10,134 nt of DNA from Hyphomicrobium_A sp964620915 (GTDB taxonomy: Bacteria > Pseudomonadota > Alphaproteobacteria > Rhizobiales > Hyphomicrobiaceae). Shown piece by piece: positions 1-6,193 of the stretch (positions within the stretch are counted from its first letter, which is position 1; each line of letters begins with the position of its first letter). The notes under the pieces were generated by a model that was not told the origin of the DNA, searched no databases, and was given only the letters and a program-made list of their open reading frames with translations. The DNA lies in the NCBI GenBank assembly GCA_964620915.1, contig CAZUKP010000097.1:1-10134 (forward strand), given 5' to 3'. The position numbers were made by a program, and so were the translations under genes.

Positions 1-463
1 ATGCCGCTTGCTCTTGGTCGGCATCGGAGCGATTGTCCGGCGGCCCTTCCCGTCCTACCCGGACGCGACCCGAAATCTCTCCACGCTCGGTCGCGAAGTT
101 AAACCTGTAGGAGCCAGGGCCATCTTGCTCAAGCCACTATGGTGTGGTGGGACACAGGTACTCCTTCGGTCACGAACAACAACTTTCAGAGCAAGCTGCT
201 TTCGAGATGCACATAGGCATATTCTCTTTGGAATTAGAATGATGTTGTGTTGCTGCCTCGCCCTGGCCGAATTCAACACCGATGCAGGCAGGCGGCGTGC
301 GTGGGCTCCACGTCACAGGGAACGCCATCAAAGGATGGCCATACTCGCCGGAGGGTCACCCACGCACTGTTAAATGCGTGCGCTTTTTATGGCCCTTTGT
401 CCAGAACTCATTTCCGAGCGCGCCGGTTTGCTTACTGCTATATAGGTCAGAATAAGGAGGCGA
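1..463. other. Stretch without a convincing gene
   Basis: I see no gene I would defend here. The longest open frame (8-373, plus) has no recognisable motif, no good ribosome binding site and a composition like random high-GC sequence. The later part (297-388) holds a structured leader described separately. The segment from about 390 to 453 is simple spacer before the strong ribosome binding site of the next gene. Confidence 0.5.
297..390 (+). promoter_or_regulatory. Candidate leader RNA with terminator/antiterminator pairing
   Basis: Seen directly: GTGCGTGGG (297-305) is perfectly complementary to CCCACGCAC (359-367). Inside this helix are CTCC/GGAG (306-309/350-353) and GCCATC/GATGGC (324-329/334-339, loop AAAG). 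CACGCA (361-366) can instead pair with TGCGTG (375-380), giving a hairpin followed by CGC and five T (384-388), as in an intrinsic terminator. The two pairings compete for 361-366. Inference: this could be an attenuator or riboswitch-like leader for the gene at 470. It could equally be the 3' end of a small RNA. No known riboswitch class is recognised. Confidence 0.35.
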
Positions 464-469
464 ATGCTG

Positions 470-688
470 ATGAGAAAGATCTACGTATCTGACAGCGGCG
501 ACGACAAAGACGATGGCCTCACCGAAAAAACACCAATCCGTTCGTGGCAGCGGTTTATTCAATTATGTGAAGGCAACGACGAAATCATCATTATGGGAAA
601 CGCCGACACAGGAAAGATGAGACTCATTGCTGAGATAGATAAGAAGGGTCGCATCGCTCAGAGTGAGGTTGCTCCGAAGGTCTCTTAG
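470..688 (+). CDS. Small hypothetical protein with a beta-helix-like N-terminal motif
   Basis: A 72-residue protein of unknown function. The start at 470 is chosen over the in-frame ATG at 464 because AAGGAGG (454-460) is a near-perfect ribosome binding site that lies 9 bases from 470 but only 3 from 464. The N-terminus reads IYVSDSGDDKDDG followed by TPIRSWQR. This resembles the opening strand and turn of pectate-lyase-like right-handed beta-helix proteins (the DUF1565 type, where IYVS-SG-D--DG--TP is typical). The rest of a beta-helix is missing, so it is either a stand-alone short protein or a remnant of a longer one. It is acidic at first and basic at the end, with no signal peptide or membrane segment. 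The gene lies alone behind the structured leader. Coding is likely; function is unknown. Confidence 0.65.
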   Translation: MRKIYVSDSGDDKDDGLTEKTPIRSWQRFIQLCEGNDEIIIMGNADTGKMRLIAEIDKKGRIAQSEVAPKVS

Positions 689-772
689 TTGCGCGGCGAT
701 TCCGCACCTGCGCCGCGTTTGGGCAAGCTGTCACCCATATCGACGCGCCTCCAAATTTCTCGGCCATTAAGT

Positions 773-1141
773 TCAGCTGCAATTGCTACCGCGTCGGGGG
801 CCTTTGAGGGCGGGACGTGGATTGAGGTTAGAAGTCGCCGCTGATTTTGCAGCCTCATAACTCGGTCTGAAAGAGTCCCAAGGCAGGGGGATGCCGGCTT
901 CCGGGCGTGCGGCCGTTTCTTCGGCATCGGACTCTAGCTCATTTTCTGCAACGGTGCGGTAGAAGGGCTCACAGCTGCTTTTTATGCGGTATTGGAGTTG
1001 TCCATCCCGTTCAGGGAGTTGAGAAACGACCTGGTATCGGCCGGGCGCAGCCTTACGCGGTGGATAGCGCTTGCTGAGGCGCACGACGTTCCCGATAACA
1101 AACCTATGCGGGGAAGGCGTATGGTCGCGCAATTGTCTCAT
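773..1141 (-). CDS. Small conserved hypothetical protein
   Basis: The ORF runs from a TTG at 1165, but the first ATG is at 1141 (122 residues); I prefer it, though neither start has a strong ribosome binding site. The core (FVIGNVVRLS, then PGRYQVVSQLP, then LQYRIKSSCEPFYRTVAENELE) is a pattern I recognise from short alphaproteobacterial proteins of unknown function. It looks like a small SH3/KOW-like beta barrel: a hydrophobic strand, a basic loop, then YRIKS and a terminal ELE. The C-terminal 40 residues are low-complexity and probably disordered. There is no signal peptide. It is on the same strand as the phasin, 105 bases downstream of the phasin stop, so co-transcription is possible but unproven. 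Confidence 0.75.
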   Translation of the reverse strand: MRQLRDHTPSPHRFVIGNVVRLSKRYPPRKAAPGRYQVVSQLPERDGQLQYRIKSSCEPFYRTVAENELESDAEETAARPEAGIPLPWDSFRPSYEAAKSAATSNLNPRPALKGPRRGSNCS

Positions 1142-1246
1142 GTGAAGCTTTCTTGTGTTGCTCAAAACGGGCGAGGCTAGGCGGGTGTACTCCAGGTCGA
1201 TACGCGACCCCGACGGAAAATCATCATTTCGCCCGGCAGCGAGGCA

Positions 1247-1741
1247 TTAGAGCGGCTTCAGCGTCTCATCCGCGCCGCGCGCCATCTGCGCCTTAATCCG
1301 CTCGACCGCGTCGCCCGTTACCTTATTTGACAGCGTATGGACTTCTTCCGCTTGGGCTGTCAACGCCTTAACTTGATTGCGCCAATAGGCCGCCTGCAAC
1401 TTCACGATGTCGACGAGGTCCTTGGCACCCGCCAAGCTCGTCGCCAGGTCGAAGGTGGAATTTACGTTCCGCCGGGCGATATCAGTGATTTTGCGGTTGA
1501 ACGCTGCCGCATCTTCGCCGGCAGCGTAGAAGGATCTCTCGAACGTCGCAACCGACGCTTCGAAAGCATTCATCGAGTGGTCACAAACTTCGCGAGTGTG
1601 CGCCACAGTCTTCTCGGCAAGATCGCGCACGCCCTCTGGAATGGAGGCGTCGAGACCGAGGTTACCTAATTGGGTCGTCACGTCGCGGTACGTCTTGTGG
1701 GCCTGGTCGGCGGCAGCTTGGGGATTGTAGGTGGCGGTCAT
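1247..1741 (-). CDS. Phasin family protein
   Basis: Phasins coat polyhydroxyalkanoate storage granules in the cytoplasm and control granule size and number. This 164-residue protein has the family's typical length and character. It is almost entirely amphipathic helix and rich in Ala, Glu and Gln. It has the phasin_2-type sequence seen around FEASVATFERSFYAAGEDAAAFNRKITDIARRN, then SLAGAKDLVDIVKLQAAYWRNQ and a closing helix. The start at 1741 follows an AGAGG ribosome binding site 6 bases upstream; the longer frame to 1801 adds 20 residues that do not fit the family. About 250 bases of non-coding DNA separate it from the helicase, so it probably has its own promoter, which I cannot place. Assignment to the family is firm; which paralogue (phaP-like) is not clear. 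Confidence 0.92.
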   Translation of the reverse strand: MTATYNPQAAADQAHKTYRDVTTQLGNLGLDASIPEGVRDLAEKTVAHTREVCDHSMNAFEASVATFERSFYAAGEDAAAFNRKITDIARRNVNSTFDLATSLAGAKDLVDIVKLQAAYWRNQVKALTAQAEEVHTLSNKVTGDAVERIKAQMARGADETLKPL

Positions 1742-1992
1742 GAAATACCTCTTGGGGTTAAGCACGGGCGATTTTTTCGCAGGCTGGAAAGCCGCCGGCA
1801 TCGAGCGTGATTGCTGCTCGTCTTGCAGAGAACTTCGGGCCCGCCCCCGACGCGAGCAGCATCGAGGCGAAGACGGCCGCGCGTCGTTATAAACTTCAAA
1901 ATTCTTTTTACGCTAACGGCTGACAAGCCAGCCGGCGCAGGAGGCTGCACCCACTGCTGGTAAATTGCCAGTCAAATCGTGTGAGGCGATCC

Positions 1993-3273
1993 TTAATAAG
2001 GGTGAGCGCCCCCTCTTGCGGGCGCGCGCAAGACGCGCTCGATGCCAGCGAATCGCCAGTCACGCGAGCTCTTGCGCCGCTTGGCGCGCGAGGTGGTTTC
2101 GCGGCGCCCAGGCTGTCGAGGAGGGTCCGACGGAGTAACCGCGTGCCGATGCTCCGCAACGGCCACGGAGGACTGCATTAATCGCTCGATCGCCTGGAGA
2201 TGGGGCCGTTCGCTCTGGTCGCAAAAGGACCAGGCTGCGCCTCCTGCCCCGGCGCGGGCGGTGCGGCCGATCCGGTGCACATAGCTCTCCGGCTCGTTGG
2301 GCAGCTCGTAATTGACGACATGCGAGATGTCGGGAACGTCAATGCCGCGGGCGGCGATGTCGGTAGCGACAAGAATGCGCACATTCCCGTTGCGAAAGGC
2401 TTCGAGTGCGCGCACCCGCGCGTTCTGCGCCTTGTTCCCGTGAAGCGCCGTGGCGGCGAAGCCGGCCTGCATTAAGGTCCGACAGACCCGGTCGGCGCCG
2501 CGCTTGGTGCGGGTGAAGATGAGCACCCGCTCCATGGCGGGGTCGGCGAGGAGCGTTTCGAGCAGCGCCCGCTTCTCCTTGACACCGACGAAGTACACGC
2601 GTTGGTCGATGCGATCGGCGGCGATCTTGGCGGGGGCAATGTCGATGCGGACCGGGGCGTTGAGAATGTCATGGGCGAGCTTAGCGATTGGCGGCGGCAT
2701 GGTGGCCGAGAACAGAAGCGTCTGGCGTTCGCGCCGGCAAAGCGAGACGATCTTCCGCACGTCGTGAATGAAGCCCATGTCGAGCATGCGATCGGCCTCG
2801 TCGAGCACGAGGATGGAGACCTTCTCGAGCCGAATATGGCGCTGATTGCAAAGATCGAGCAGGCGCCCCGGCGTTGCGGTGAGGATGTCAACGCCCGCTT
2901 TCAGCGCCTTGACCTGGTGCTGCTGGTTGACGCCGCCAAAAATGACGGCGGTGCGAAGGTGAAGTCCTCTCCCGTAGGCATCAATTCGCTCGGCAATTTG
3001 GCTTGCGAGTTCACGCGTCGGGGCGAGGATGAGCGCATGCGGCGCGCCCGGCTGGCGCGGCGGACGCCGGAGCGAGAGAAGCTGTAGGATCGGCAGCGCG
3101 AAGGCCGCGGTTTTTCCCGACCCCGTCTCGGCGATACCAAGCAGATCCTTGCCCGCAACGAGCAAGGGAATGGTCCGCGCCTGGATCGGCGTCGGCGCAA
3201 GATGCTTCTCGGCCCTCAGCGCGAGCCGCAAAGGCTCGACGAGGCCGAGGTCGTCAAAAGTTGAGAATGACAC
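1993..3273 (-). CDS. rhlE: DEAD-box ATP-dependent RNA helicase, RhlE type
   Basis: Unwinds RNA duplexes using ATP; RhlE-type enzymes act in ribosome assembly, RNA turnover and cold adaptation in the cytoplasm. All core motifs are present in order: Q motif with PTPIQ (27-31), Walker A AETGSGKT (48-55), PTRELA (85-90), TPGR (134-137), DEAD (158-161), SAT (189-191), TDIAARGID (304-312) and HRIGRTAR (333-340). After residue 370 comes a short basic, Arg/Lys/Ser-rich tail of about 55 residues, usual for RhlE and probably RNA-binding. The length (426) suits the family, so the gene appears complete. The start is GTG at 3273, 8 bases after an AAGGAAC ribosome binding site. Large open frames on the opposite strand (for example 2602-3087) are shadows. 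It is followed by a gap of about 250 bases before the phasin and probably forms its own transcript. Confidence 0.95.
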   Translation of the reverse strand: MSFSTFDDLGLVEPLRLALRAEKHLAPTPIQARTIPLLVAGKDLLGIAETGSGKTAAFALPILQLLSLRRPPRQPGAPHALILAPTRELASQIAERIDAYGRGLHLRTAVIFGGVNQQHQVKALKAGVDILTATPGRLLDLCNQRHIRLEKVSILVLDEADRMLDMGFIHDVRKIVSLCRRERQTLLFSATMPPPIAKLAHDILNAPVRIDIAPAKIAADRIDQRVYFVGVKEKRALLETLLADPAMERVLIFTRTKRGADRVCRTLMQAGFAATALHGNKAQNARVRALEAFRNGNVRILVATDIAARGIDVPDISHVVNYELPNEPESYVHRIGRTARAGAGGAAWSFCDQSERPHLQAIERLMQSSVAVAEHRHAVTPSDPPRQPGRRETTSRAKRRKSSRDWRFAGIERVLRAPARGGAHPY

Positions 3274-3306
3274 TTGTAATTGTTCCTTGTACGCCGAACA
3301 CCGACG

Positions 3307-3322
3307 GGCGCATTCATGCGCC
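3307..3322. promoter_or_regulatory. Hairpin in the rhlE 5' region
   Basis: GGCGCAT and ATGCGCC form a perfect 7-base inverted repeat, 34 bases upstream of the GTG start of the helicase. RNA helicase genes often have long structured leaders, but there is no direct evidence of function here. It may be part of the untranslated leader or an operator. Confidence 0.3.
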
Positions 3323-3510
3323 GCCAGGAATGGCGTTTTGCCTTACCCCAGGCGCTATCTAGGGACAGACGATGAAGAAAATTGTCTCGGGATGAGGAGC
3401 CGCGTGAATTGCGGCAGCTACGCGCGATCGCGAGCAATCAGTTAGACCTACATGGCAGGGGGCCTTCACCATGTCAAGGTTTCGCATAGCTCTTCGGGTT
3501 GCGTTCCCGC

Positions 3511-3580
3511 CCGCTTTTGGTCATTAGTAGACATTCGCAAGCGGATCGAAGATGTCCGCTTTGCCCCCAATAGCGGACAT
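3511..3580. repeat. Dispersed repeat, copy A (GTCCGC/GCGGAC family)
   Basis: This 70-bp segment aligns without gaps to 6454-6523, with 54 of 70 identical bases by hand count. It contains the shared TCATTAG, then ACATT, GCGGATC and a 9-base inverted repeat ATGTCCGCT (3552-3560) / AGCGGACAT (3572-3580). A further pair GTCCGCT (3601-3607) / AGCGGAC (3618-3624) follows just downstream. I recall such GTCCGC/GCGGAC sequences as common between genes in Bradyrhizobium-like genomes. Their role is unknown to me. Confidence 0.7.
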
Positions 3581-3803
3581 AATTCAGCGCCGAAATCGAG
3601 GTCCGCTAAGTGCCACAAGCGGACATCGGATCGCTCTACTTAGTAAGTCAGTGGCCGAGGCAAGCACCCAGAGCGCCAGCATGCGCCTGCGACCGGGTAG
3701 CTAGCGTTCGTCTGATCTCAACACTGGGAAAGTGGTCCAAGATGACCTGTTCTCTCTACGCAAAGAGACACCCCACCGCACCAATTGGGTGTTATAAGCT
3801 CGC

Positions 3804-4013
3804 ATGGATCAGTGCAATCATTGCCGGCAGGAACTTATTGGCATCGACAATCGCGGCGAGCGACTGACGGGTTGCCTATCGTGTAATCTTTGGTCGGCCT
3901 CGGGCGAAAAGCTATGGATCGCGTTATGCGCTGAGGACTTGCGTGCGCTGCATGCGTTGCGACGGGCTGAAGCGTCGAAAAGAATGCCCCGGGTCCATCG
4001 CTCGTCGAGCTAA
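3804..4013 (+). CDS. Small zinc-ribbon protein
   Basis: A 69-residue protein with two CxxC pairs (Cys4/Cys7 and Cys24/Cys27), the arrangement of a small zinc ribbon, probably binding one zinc ion. The segment IDNRGERLTGCLSCNLW followed by EDLRALHALRR matches my memory of a short conserved protein found repeatedly in Bradyrhizobium and related genomes. No enzyme activity or partner is known to me. The start ATG at 3804 has no clear ribosome binding site; TTATAA at 3792-3797 lies close upstream, so a leaderless or nearly leaderless message is conceivable. The helical gene at 4060 begins 46 bases downstream in the same direction. Confidence 0.75.
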   Translation: MDQCNHCRQELIGIDNRGERLTGCLSCNLWSASGEKLWIALCAEDLRALHALRRAEASKRMPRVHRSSS

Positions 4014-4059
4014 ACAAAGGGCGCCCACCGAAGTGAGGGTTGCCCTTATTGGGCGTGCG

Positions 4060-4260
4060 ATGGAGGAGACCACCCGAGAACTAATAGGAACTCACGTGGC
4101 CAGCGGTGCTCGGCTAATGGCTCGGCAGAAACAAATCATTGCTGAGTTAAAGGAACGAGGCGTTGACGCTACTGAGGCCGAACGCACGCTGGCAATGCTC
4201 TCTGCTTGCCTGCGGATACTTGAGGATGAATGGTTGAAACTCTGGAAAGAGCGTAAATGA
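4060..4260 (+). CDS. Small helical conserved hypothetical protein
   Basis: A 66-residue, wholly helical protein (MEETTRELIGTHVASG, then RLMARQKQIIAELKERG, then DATEAERTLAMLSACLRILEDEW). The pattern 'I..L...G.D...AE.TL..L...L..LE' is one I recognise in short uncharacterised proteins of Rhizobiales; it suggests a two-helix hairpin. The frame is open from 3943, but the upstream part overlaps the zinc-ribbon gene and looks non-coding. ATG 4060 fits the family best; GTG 4033, with an AAAGGG 11 bases upstream, is an alternative. There is no signal or membrane segment. Function unknown. Confidence 0.7.
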   Translation: MEETTRELIGTHVASGARLMARQKQIIAELKERGVDATEAERTLAMLSACLRILEDEWLKLWKERK

Positions 4261-4760
4261 TGCGAGACCTACGCTCGGTCAGTTGATCAAGCTTTCACTA
4301 TGACTGAAACAGTGAGGCGCTAACCAGGCAAGCTCATCACGCTCCAGCAGCAGGCCAGGGGAACGCTTGAAAGGTTGGCTCTATGCCGCCGCCAAACGAG
4401 TTCATCGCACACTACGAAGCCGCCCGAAAGCACCTGCTCAAAGCAATCGAGCTAGTGTAGGCGGGTATGATGTTTTTCTGGCGAGAAGGCAACACCCAGC
4501 TTCATGTCAGACACCACGAAGCAGTGGCTTGAGGGCGCCAAGAAACAACAGGCCGTTTTTGGAACGATTGATCCGAGACGGAAAACAGCAACTCGCCGAC
4601 GACAAACAAATCTGACGATCACGCCCGCAGTTGCGACCACTTGCAGTCAAACCGTCGCATCTGCGGAGATCACCATCCGACGAAGTAACAGACCAAAGGT
4701 CCGCGACCCCCGAGGTGGGGGCCAACCGTTCTGCGGCTGTCGCGAGCGAACGGCCCGCCA
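4261..4760. other. Mostly non-coding stretch holding one broken gene
   Basis: Apart from the pseudogene at 4383-4615, I see only a short hairpin (CCCCC 4707-4711 / GGGGG 4717-4721). The plus-strand frame 4504-4764 and its mirror on the minus strand look like shadows beyond the piece claimed by the pseudogene. Confidence 0.4.
4383..4615 (+). pseudogene. Frameshifted remnant of a small helical protein gene
   Basis: Three pieces in three successive frames read like one short protein. MPPPNEFIAHYEAARKHLL-KAIELV starts at 4383 and meets a TAG at 4458-4460. The same frame then continues as AGMMFFWREGNTQLH. From about 4504 the next frame gives SDTTKQWLEGAKKQQAVF. After one extra base in the TTTTTGG run (about 4557-4562) the third frame gives ERLIRDGKQQLADDKQI and a TGA at 4613-4615. 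The joined protein of about 75 residues resembles short helical Bradyrhizobium proteins with '..HYEAAR..L..AIEL...' and a closing 'F.RLI...QQL'. The 25-residue first piece could be a real short peptide (a GAAAGG lies upstream), but decay explains the pattern better. Confidence 0.5.
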
Positions 4761-4964
4761 TTAGGATTTCATTCCTCGGGCATTTAAGTAGGCCTCGACG
4801 ACCACCTGAGCAATCTGCTCATTCGTCCCTCCGCCCACAGTGATGCCGATGATATGACCCTCGGCGTTCCGCGTGGCCGTGGGCAGCTCCGCTTCGCTTT
4901 GGAATTTCTTGAAGGCCTGGGCGGCGGCTTTTAGGCCAGCGACGTGATCCTTGCTCATGGTCAT
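4761..4964 (-). CDS. Hypothetical 65-67 residue protein
   Basis: A soluble acidic/basic small protein: an N-terminal helix (MSKDHVAGLKAAAQAFKKFQ), a linker with TATRNAEGHIIGITVGGGT, and a terminal helix (NEQIAQVVVEAYLNARG). I do not recognise a family with certainty. It starts at ATG 4964 (AAGGGA 4 bases upstream) or more probably ATG 4958, where the same ribosome binding site has 10-base spacing. It stands alone on the minus strand between a pseudogene and a tRNA-like element. A tidy helix-strand-helix layout and a ribosome binding site favour a real gene. Confidence 0.6.
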   Translation of the reverse strand: MTMSKDHVAGLKAAAQAFKKFQSEAELPTATRNAEGHIIGITVGGGTNEQIAQVVVEAYLNARGMKS

Positions 4965-4980
4965 TCATTCCCTTGGGCTC

Positions 4981-5015
4981 GGGCTGGAGCCTCGCTTCGG
5001 CGGGCGCCCGTTTTT
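4981..5015 (+). terminator. Intrinsic terminator-like hairpin
   Basis: An outer stem GGGC (4981-4984) / GCCC (5006-5009) encloses GCC-CGC (4989-4995, one bulged T) paired with GCG-GGC (5000-5005) over a TTCG tetraloop. G and five T (5011-5015) follow. This has the form of a rho-independent terminator for plus-strand transcripts. No plus-strand gene ends just before it; it may insulate the tRNA-like element at 5044 from read-through. Confidence 0.5.
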
Positions 5016-5043
5016 GCTAAACTCTGCTAGACTGGCGGCCAAA

Positions 5044-5118
5044 GCTGGTGTGGTGCACTGGCAGCACGGGCGCTTCGTAGGGGCAGAACCGAAGTTCGAT
5101 CCCTATGCGCCAACTCCA
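5044..5118 (+). pseudogene. tRNA-like element, threonine CGU-type loop, degenerate
   Basis: A cloverleaf can be drawn by hand. The acceptor GCTGGTG pairs with CGCCAAC (6 of 7, one wobble, mismatch at pair 2). The D stem GTGC/GCAC is perfect with loop ACTGGCA. The anticodon loop TTCGTAG would read CGU (Thr). A T stem CGAAG/CTATG (4 of 5) carries a TTCGATCC loop. The 3' end is T followed by an encoded CCA (5116-5118). The anticodon stem is poor (GGCGC/GGGCA, 3 of 5) and the T loop has 8 bases, so it is probably a decayed or unusual tRNA. It sits directly upstream of the gene at 5196. Confidence 0.45.
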
Positions 5119-5152
5119 TTTCCTACCATAACATCGATTACCGAGTTGGCGC
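5107..5152. repeat. Inverted repeat joining the tRNA-like 3' end to downstream DNA
   Basis: GCGCCAACTC (5107-5116) is perfectly complementary to GAGTTGGCGC (5143-5152), 26 bases apart. The left arm is the 3' acceptor strand of the tRNA-like element, so this hairpin would compete with cloverleaf folding. It may be a weak terminator or processing structure; the nearest T run (CCTTTTT) lies further on. Confidence 0.5.
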
Positions 5153-5195
5153 TTCGACGGTTTGGAGCTTTCCTTTTTGTGCTATACGGCGTGGC

Positions 5196-5441
5196 ATGGA
5201 AAGTTCGGTCGAGTATCTGTTCGCTGCCGACATCCGCCTTGCGGACGAAGCTGCGCGTCGGCAAGGCTGGCGGGTGCATGGACGCTCAGGATGGATCAAG
5301 CCTGATGGCGTTGAGATTCATTTCATTTGCCTCGAAGAACAACTATCCGTCGTAGGCGAGGACGTGACCATCTATTTCGTGGGTGATCTATCCGAGCGGT
5401 TCAGACGCTTCCAACGGAAGTGGACCAGGCTTAACAGATGA
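5196..5441 (+). CDS. Hypothetical 81-residue protein
   Basis: A compact alpha/beta protein: a helix (EYLFAADIRLADEAARRQG), then WRVHGRSGWIKPDGVEIHFICLEEQL, then VGEDVTIYFVGDLSERFRRFQRKW. The order helix - 'GW' - strand with a W.KPDG turn - strand - helix gives the look of a small folded domain resembling uncharacterised phage and island proteins. I cannot assign a family. The start at 5196 has no strong ribosome binding site. Orientation and position put it directly after the tRNA-like element, with about 80 bases between them. Coding potential looks good; function unknown. Confidence 0.65.
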   Translation: MESSVEYLFAADIRLADEAARRQGWRVHGRSGWIKPDGVEIHFICLEEQLSVVGEDVTIYFVGDLSERFRRFQRKWTRLNR

Positions 5442-5539
5442 TATGGACCCGCTGCATGCTCCCGTCGAGGAGTTTGCCGCGGAGGGTTTCACGTGGCGAG
5501 TGATATTGTCCCCGGTGTCGCACGATGAGGTAAGGCCAT

Positions 5540-5967
5540 TCCCTTCTTGACCGCGTGGCTCGGCGTCATGGGTTCGCCATACGCATCATAGATGAGACCG
5601 GCGAGCGGGCTCACGTGGTGATTACCTTTGGCGGCGCCGCGATTGATTCGGTTTGCCGCCAACGTCTCCTGCACCTTCTGCCACAGATCCTCATCGATGA
5701 TCGGCGCGTGCTCTCCAGGATAGGCCTGGTCCTTATGCACGATCTCGGCGCGATAGAGGCGGTCTGCAGCATGTGATAGATCGCTCCCCGCATCATGGGC
5801 TTGCCTCCATAGGCTCGACCATCAGGCGCATTGCGGCTTTTGCTGACGATCCCTGCTTGATCGAGATGCTCCTTGAGCAGTCGCACCGAGCCCAAGTCCC
5901 GGTAACGGCGGAAGATGTAGCGGACTGTCTCGGCCTCGATCTCGTTGACGATCAGTTTTTCGGTCAT
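5540..5967 (-). pseudogene. Large serine recombinase, internal fragment with frameshift
   Basis: Large serine recombinases catalyse site-specific strand exchange for phages and islands. Here only the middle 'recombinase' domain and the start of the zinc beta-ribbon remain. The first frame gives KLIVNEIEAETVRYIFRRY, GSVRLLKEHLDQAGI and GGKPMMRGAIYHMLQ (5967 to about 5767). The next frame gives RLYRAEIVHKDQAYPGEHAP, then IIDEDLWQKVQETLAANR and PLAGLIYDAYGEPMTPSHAV-KKG (to 5540). One base is missing near 5763-5767 (CAGACC where CAGAACCGC would be expected). The N-terminal catalytic serine domain is absent and the C-terminus after KKG is unrelated. The gene is dead. Confidence 0.85.
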
Positions 5968-6008
5968 CCGTGGTTCGAAGGTCGACGTCGTGGTTGTCTA
6001 CAAGATCG

Positions 6009-6080
6009 AGTCGACTGCGCGACAGTGAAGCCCAGTTTGAGCAGCCCGCCGTGGATTCCCGGCGCGCCCCATAGTGGATT
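6009..6080 (-). pseudogene. rve-type transposase fragment, first part, minus strand
   Basis: Reads NPLWGAPGIHGGLLKLG-FTVAQST on the minus strand. This is the hallmark segment just before the DDE integrase core of a transposase common in Rhizobiales (NPLWGAPRIHGELLKLG..VAQST). The sequence breaks off after VAQST. The neighbouring core fragment on the plus strand begins at the other end of this piece, so the two are back to back and inverted relative to the intact gene. Confidence 0.75.
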
Positions 6081-6082
6081 TC

Positions 6083-6193
6083 GCCGATGCAATTGCAGCG
6101 GTAGACTTTTTGGTTGTTCCGACACTGAGCTTTGAGCGCCTATTTGCGTTTGTCATACTCGGCGTCGGCCGAAGAAATATCTTATGGATCAGC
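6083..6193 (+). pseudogene. rve-type transposase core fragment, plus strand
   Basis: The plus strand reads ADAIAAVDFLVVPTLSF followed by ERLFAFVILGVGRRNILWIS. This is the beginning of the DDE integrase catalytic core of the same kind of transposase as the minus-strand piece at 6009-6080; the D of AAVDF fits the first catalytic aspartate. Homology stops at about 6190, where the sequence becomes the end of the truncated hydrolase frame on the other strand. No start, stop or inverted-repeat ends of a complete insertion sequence are visible. Confidence 0.75.

Noticed and set aside
80..165. Weak resemblance to 5S rRNA (GAAGTTAAACCTGTAG, later TGCTCAAGCCA)
   Set aside because: Only short words agree; the rest of the 5S secondary structure and the 3' conserved part cannot be drawn, so it is probably chance.
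1337..1669. 110-residue plus-strand frame
   Set aside because: Antisense shadow of the phasin gene.
2602..3087. 161-residue open frame on the plus strand, plus several others opposite the helicase
   Set aside because: These lie antisense to a complete DEAD-box helicase and have no family features; high GC content creates long shadow frames.
3511..3626. Closely spaced GTCCGC/GCGGAC words considered as a CRISPR array
   Set aside because: The words alternate in orientation, spacing is irregular and there are no spacers of constant length; they fit a palindromic dispersed repeat.
4951..5355. 134-residue plus-strand frame
   Set aside because: It runs through a terminator, the tRNA-like element and the better gene at 5196 in another frame.
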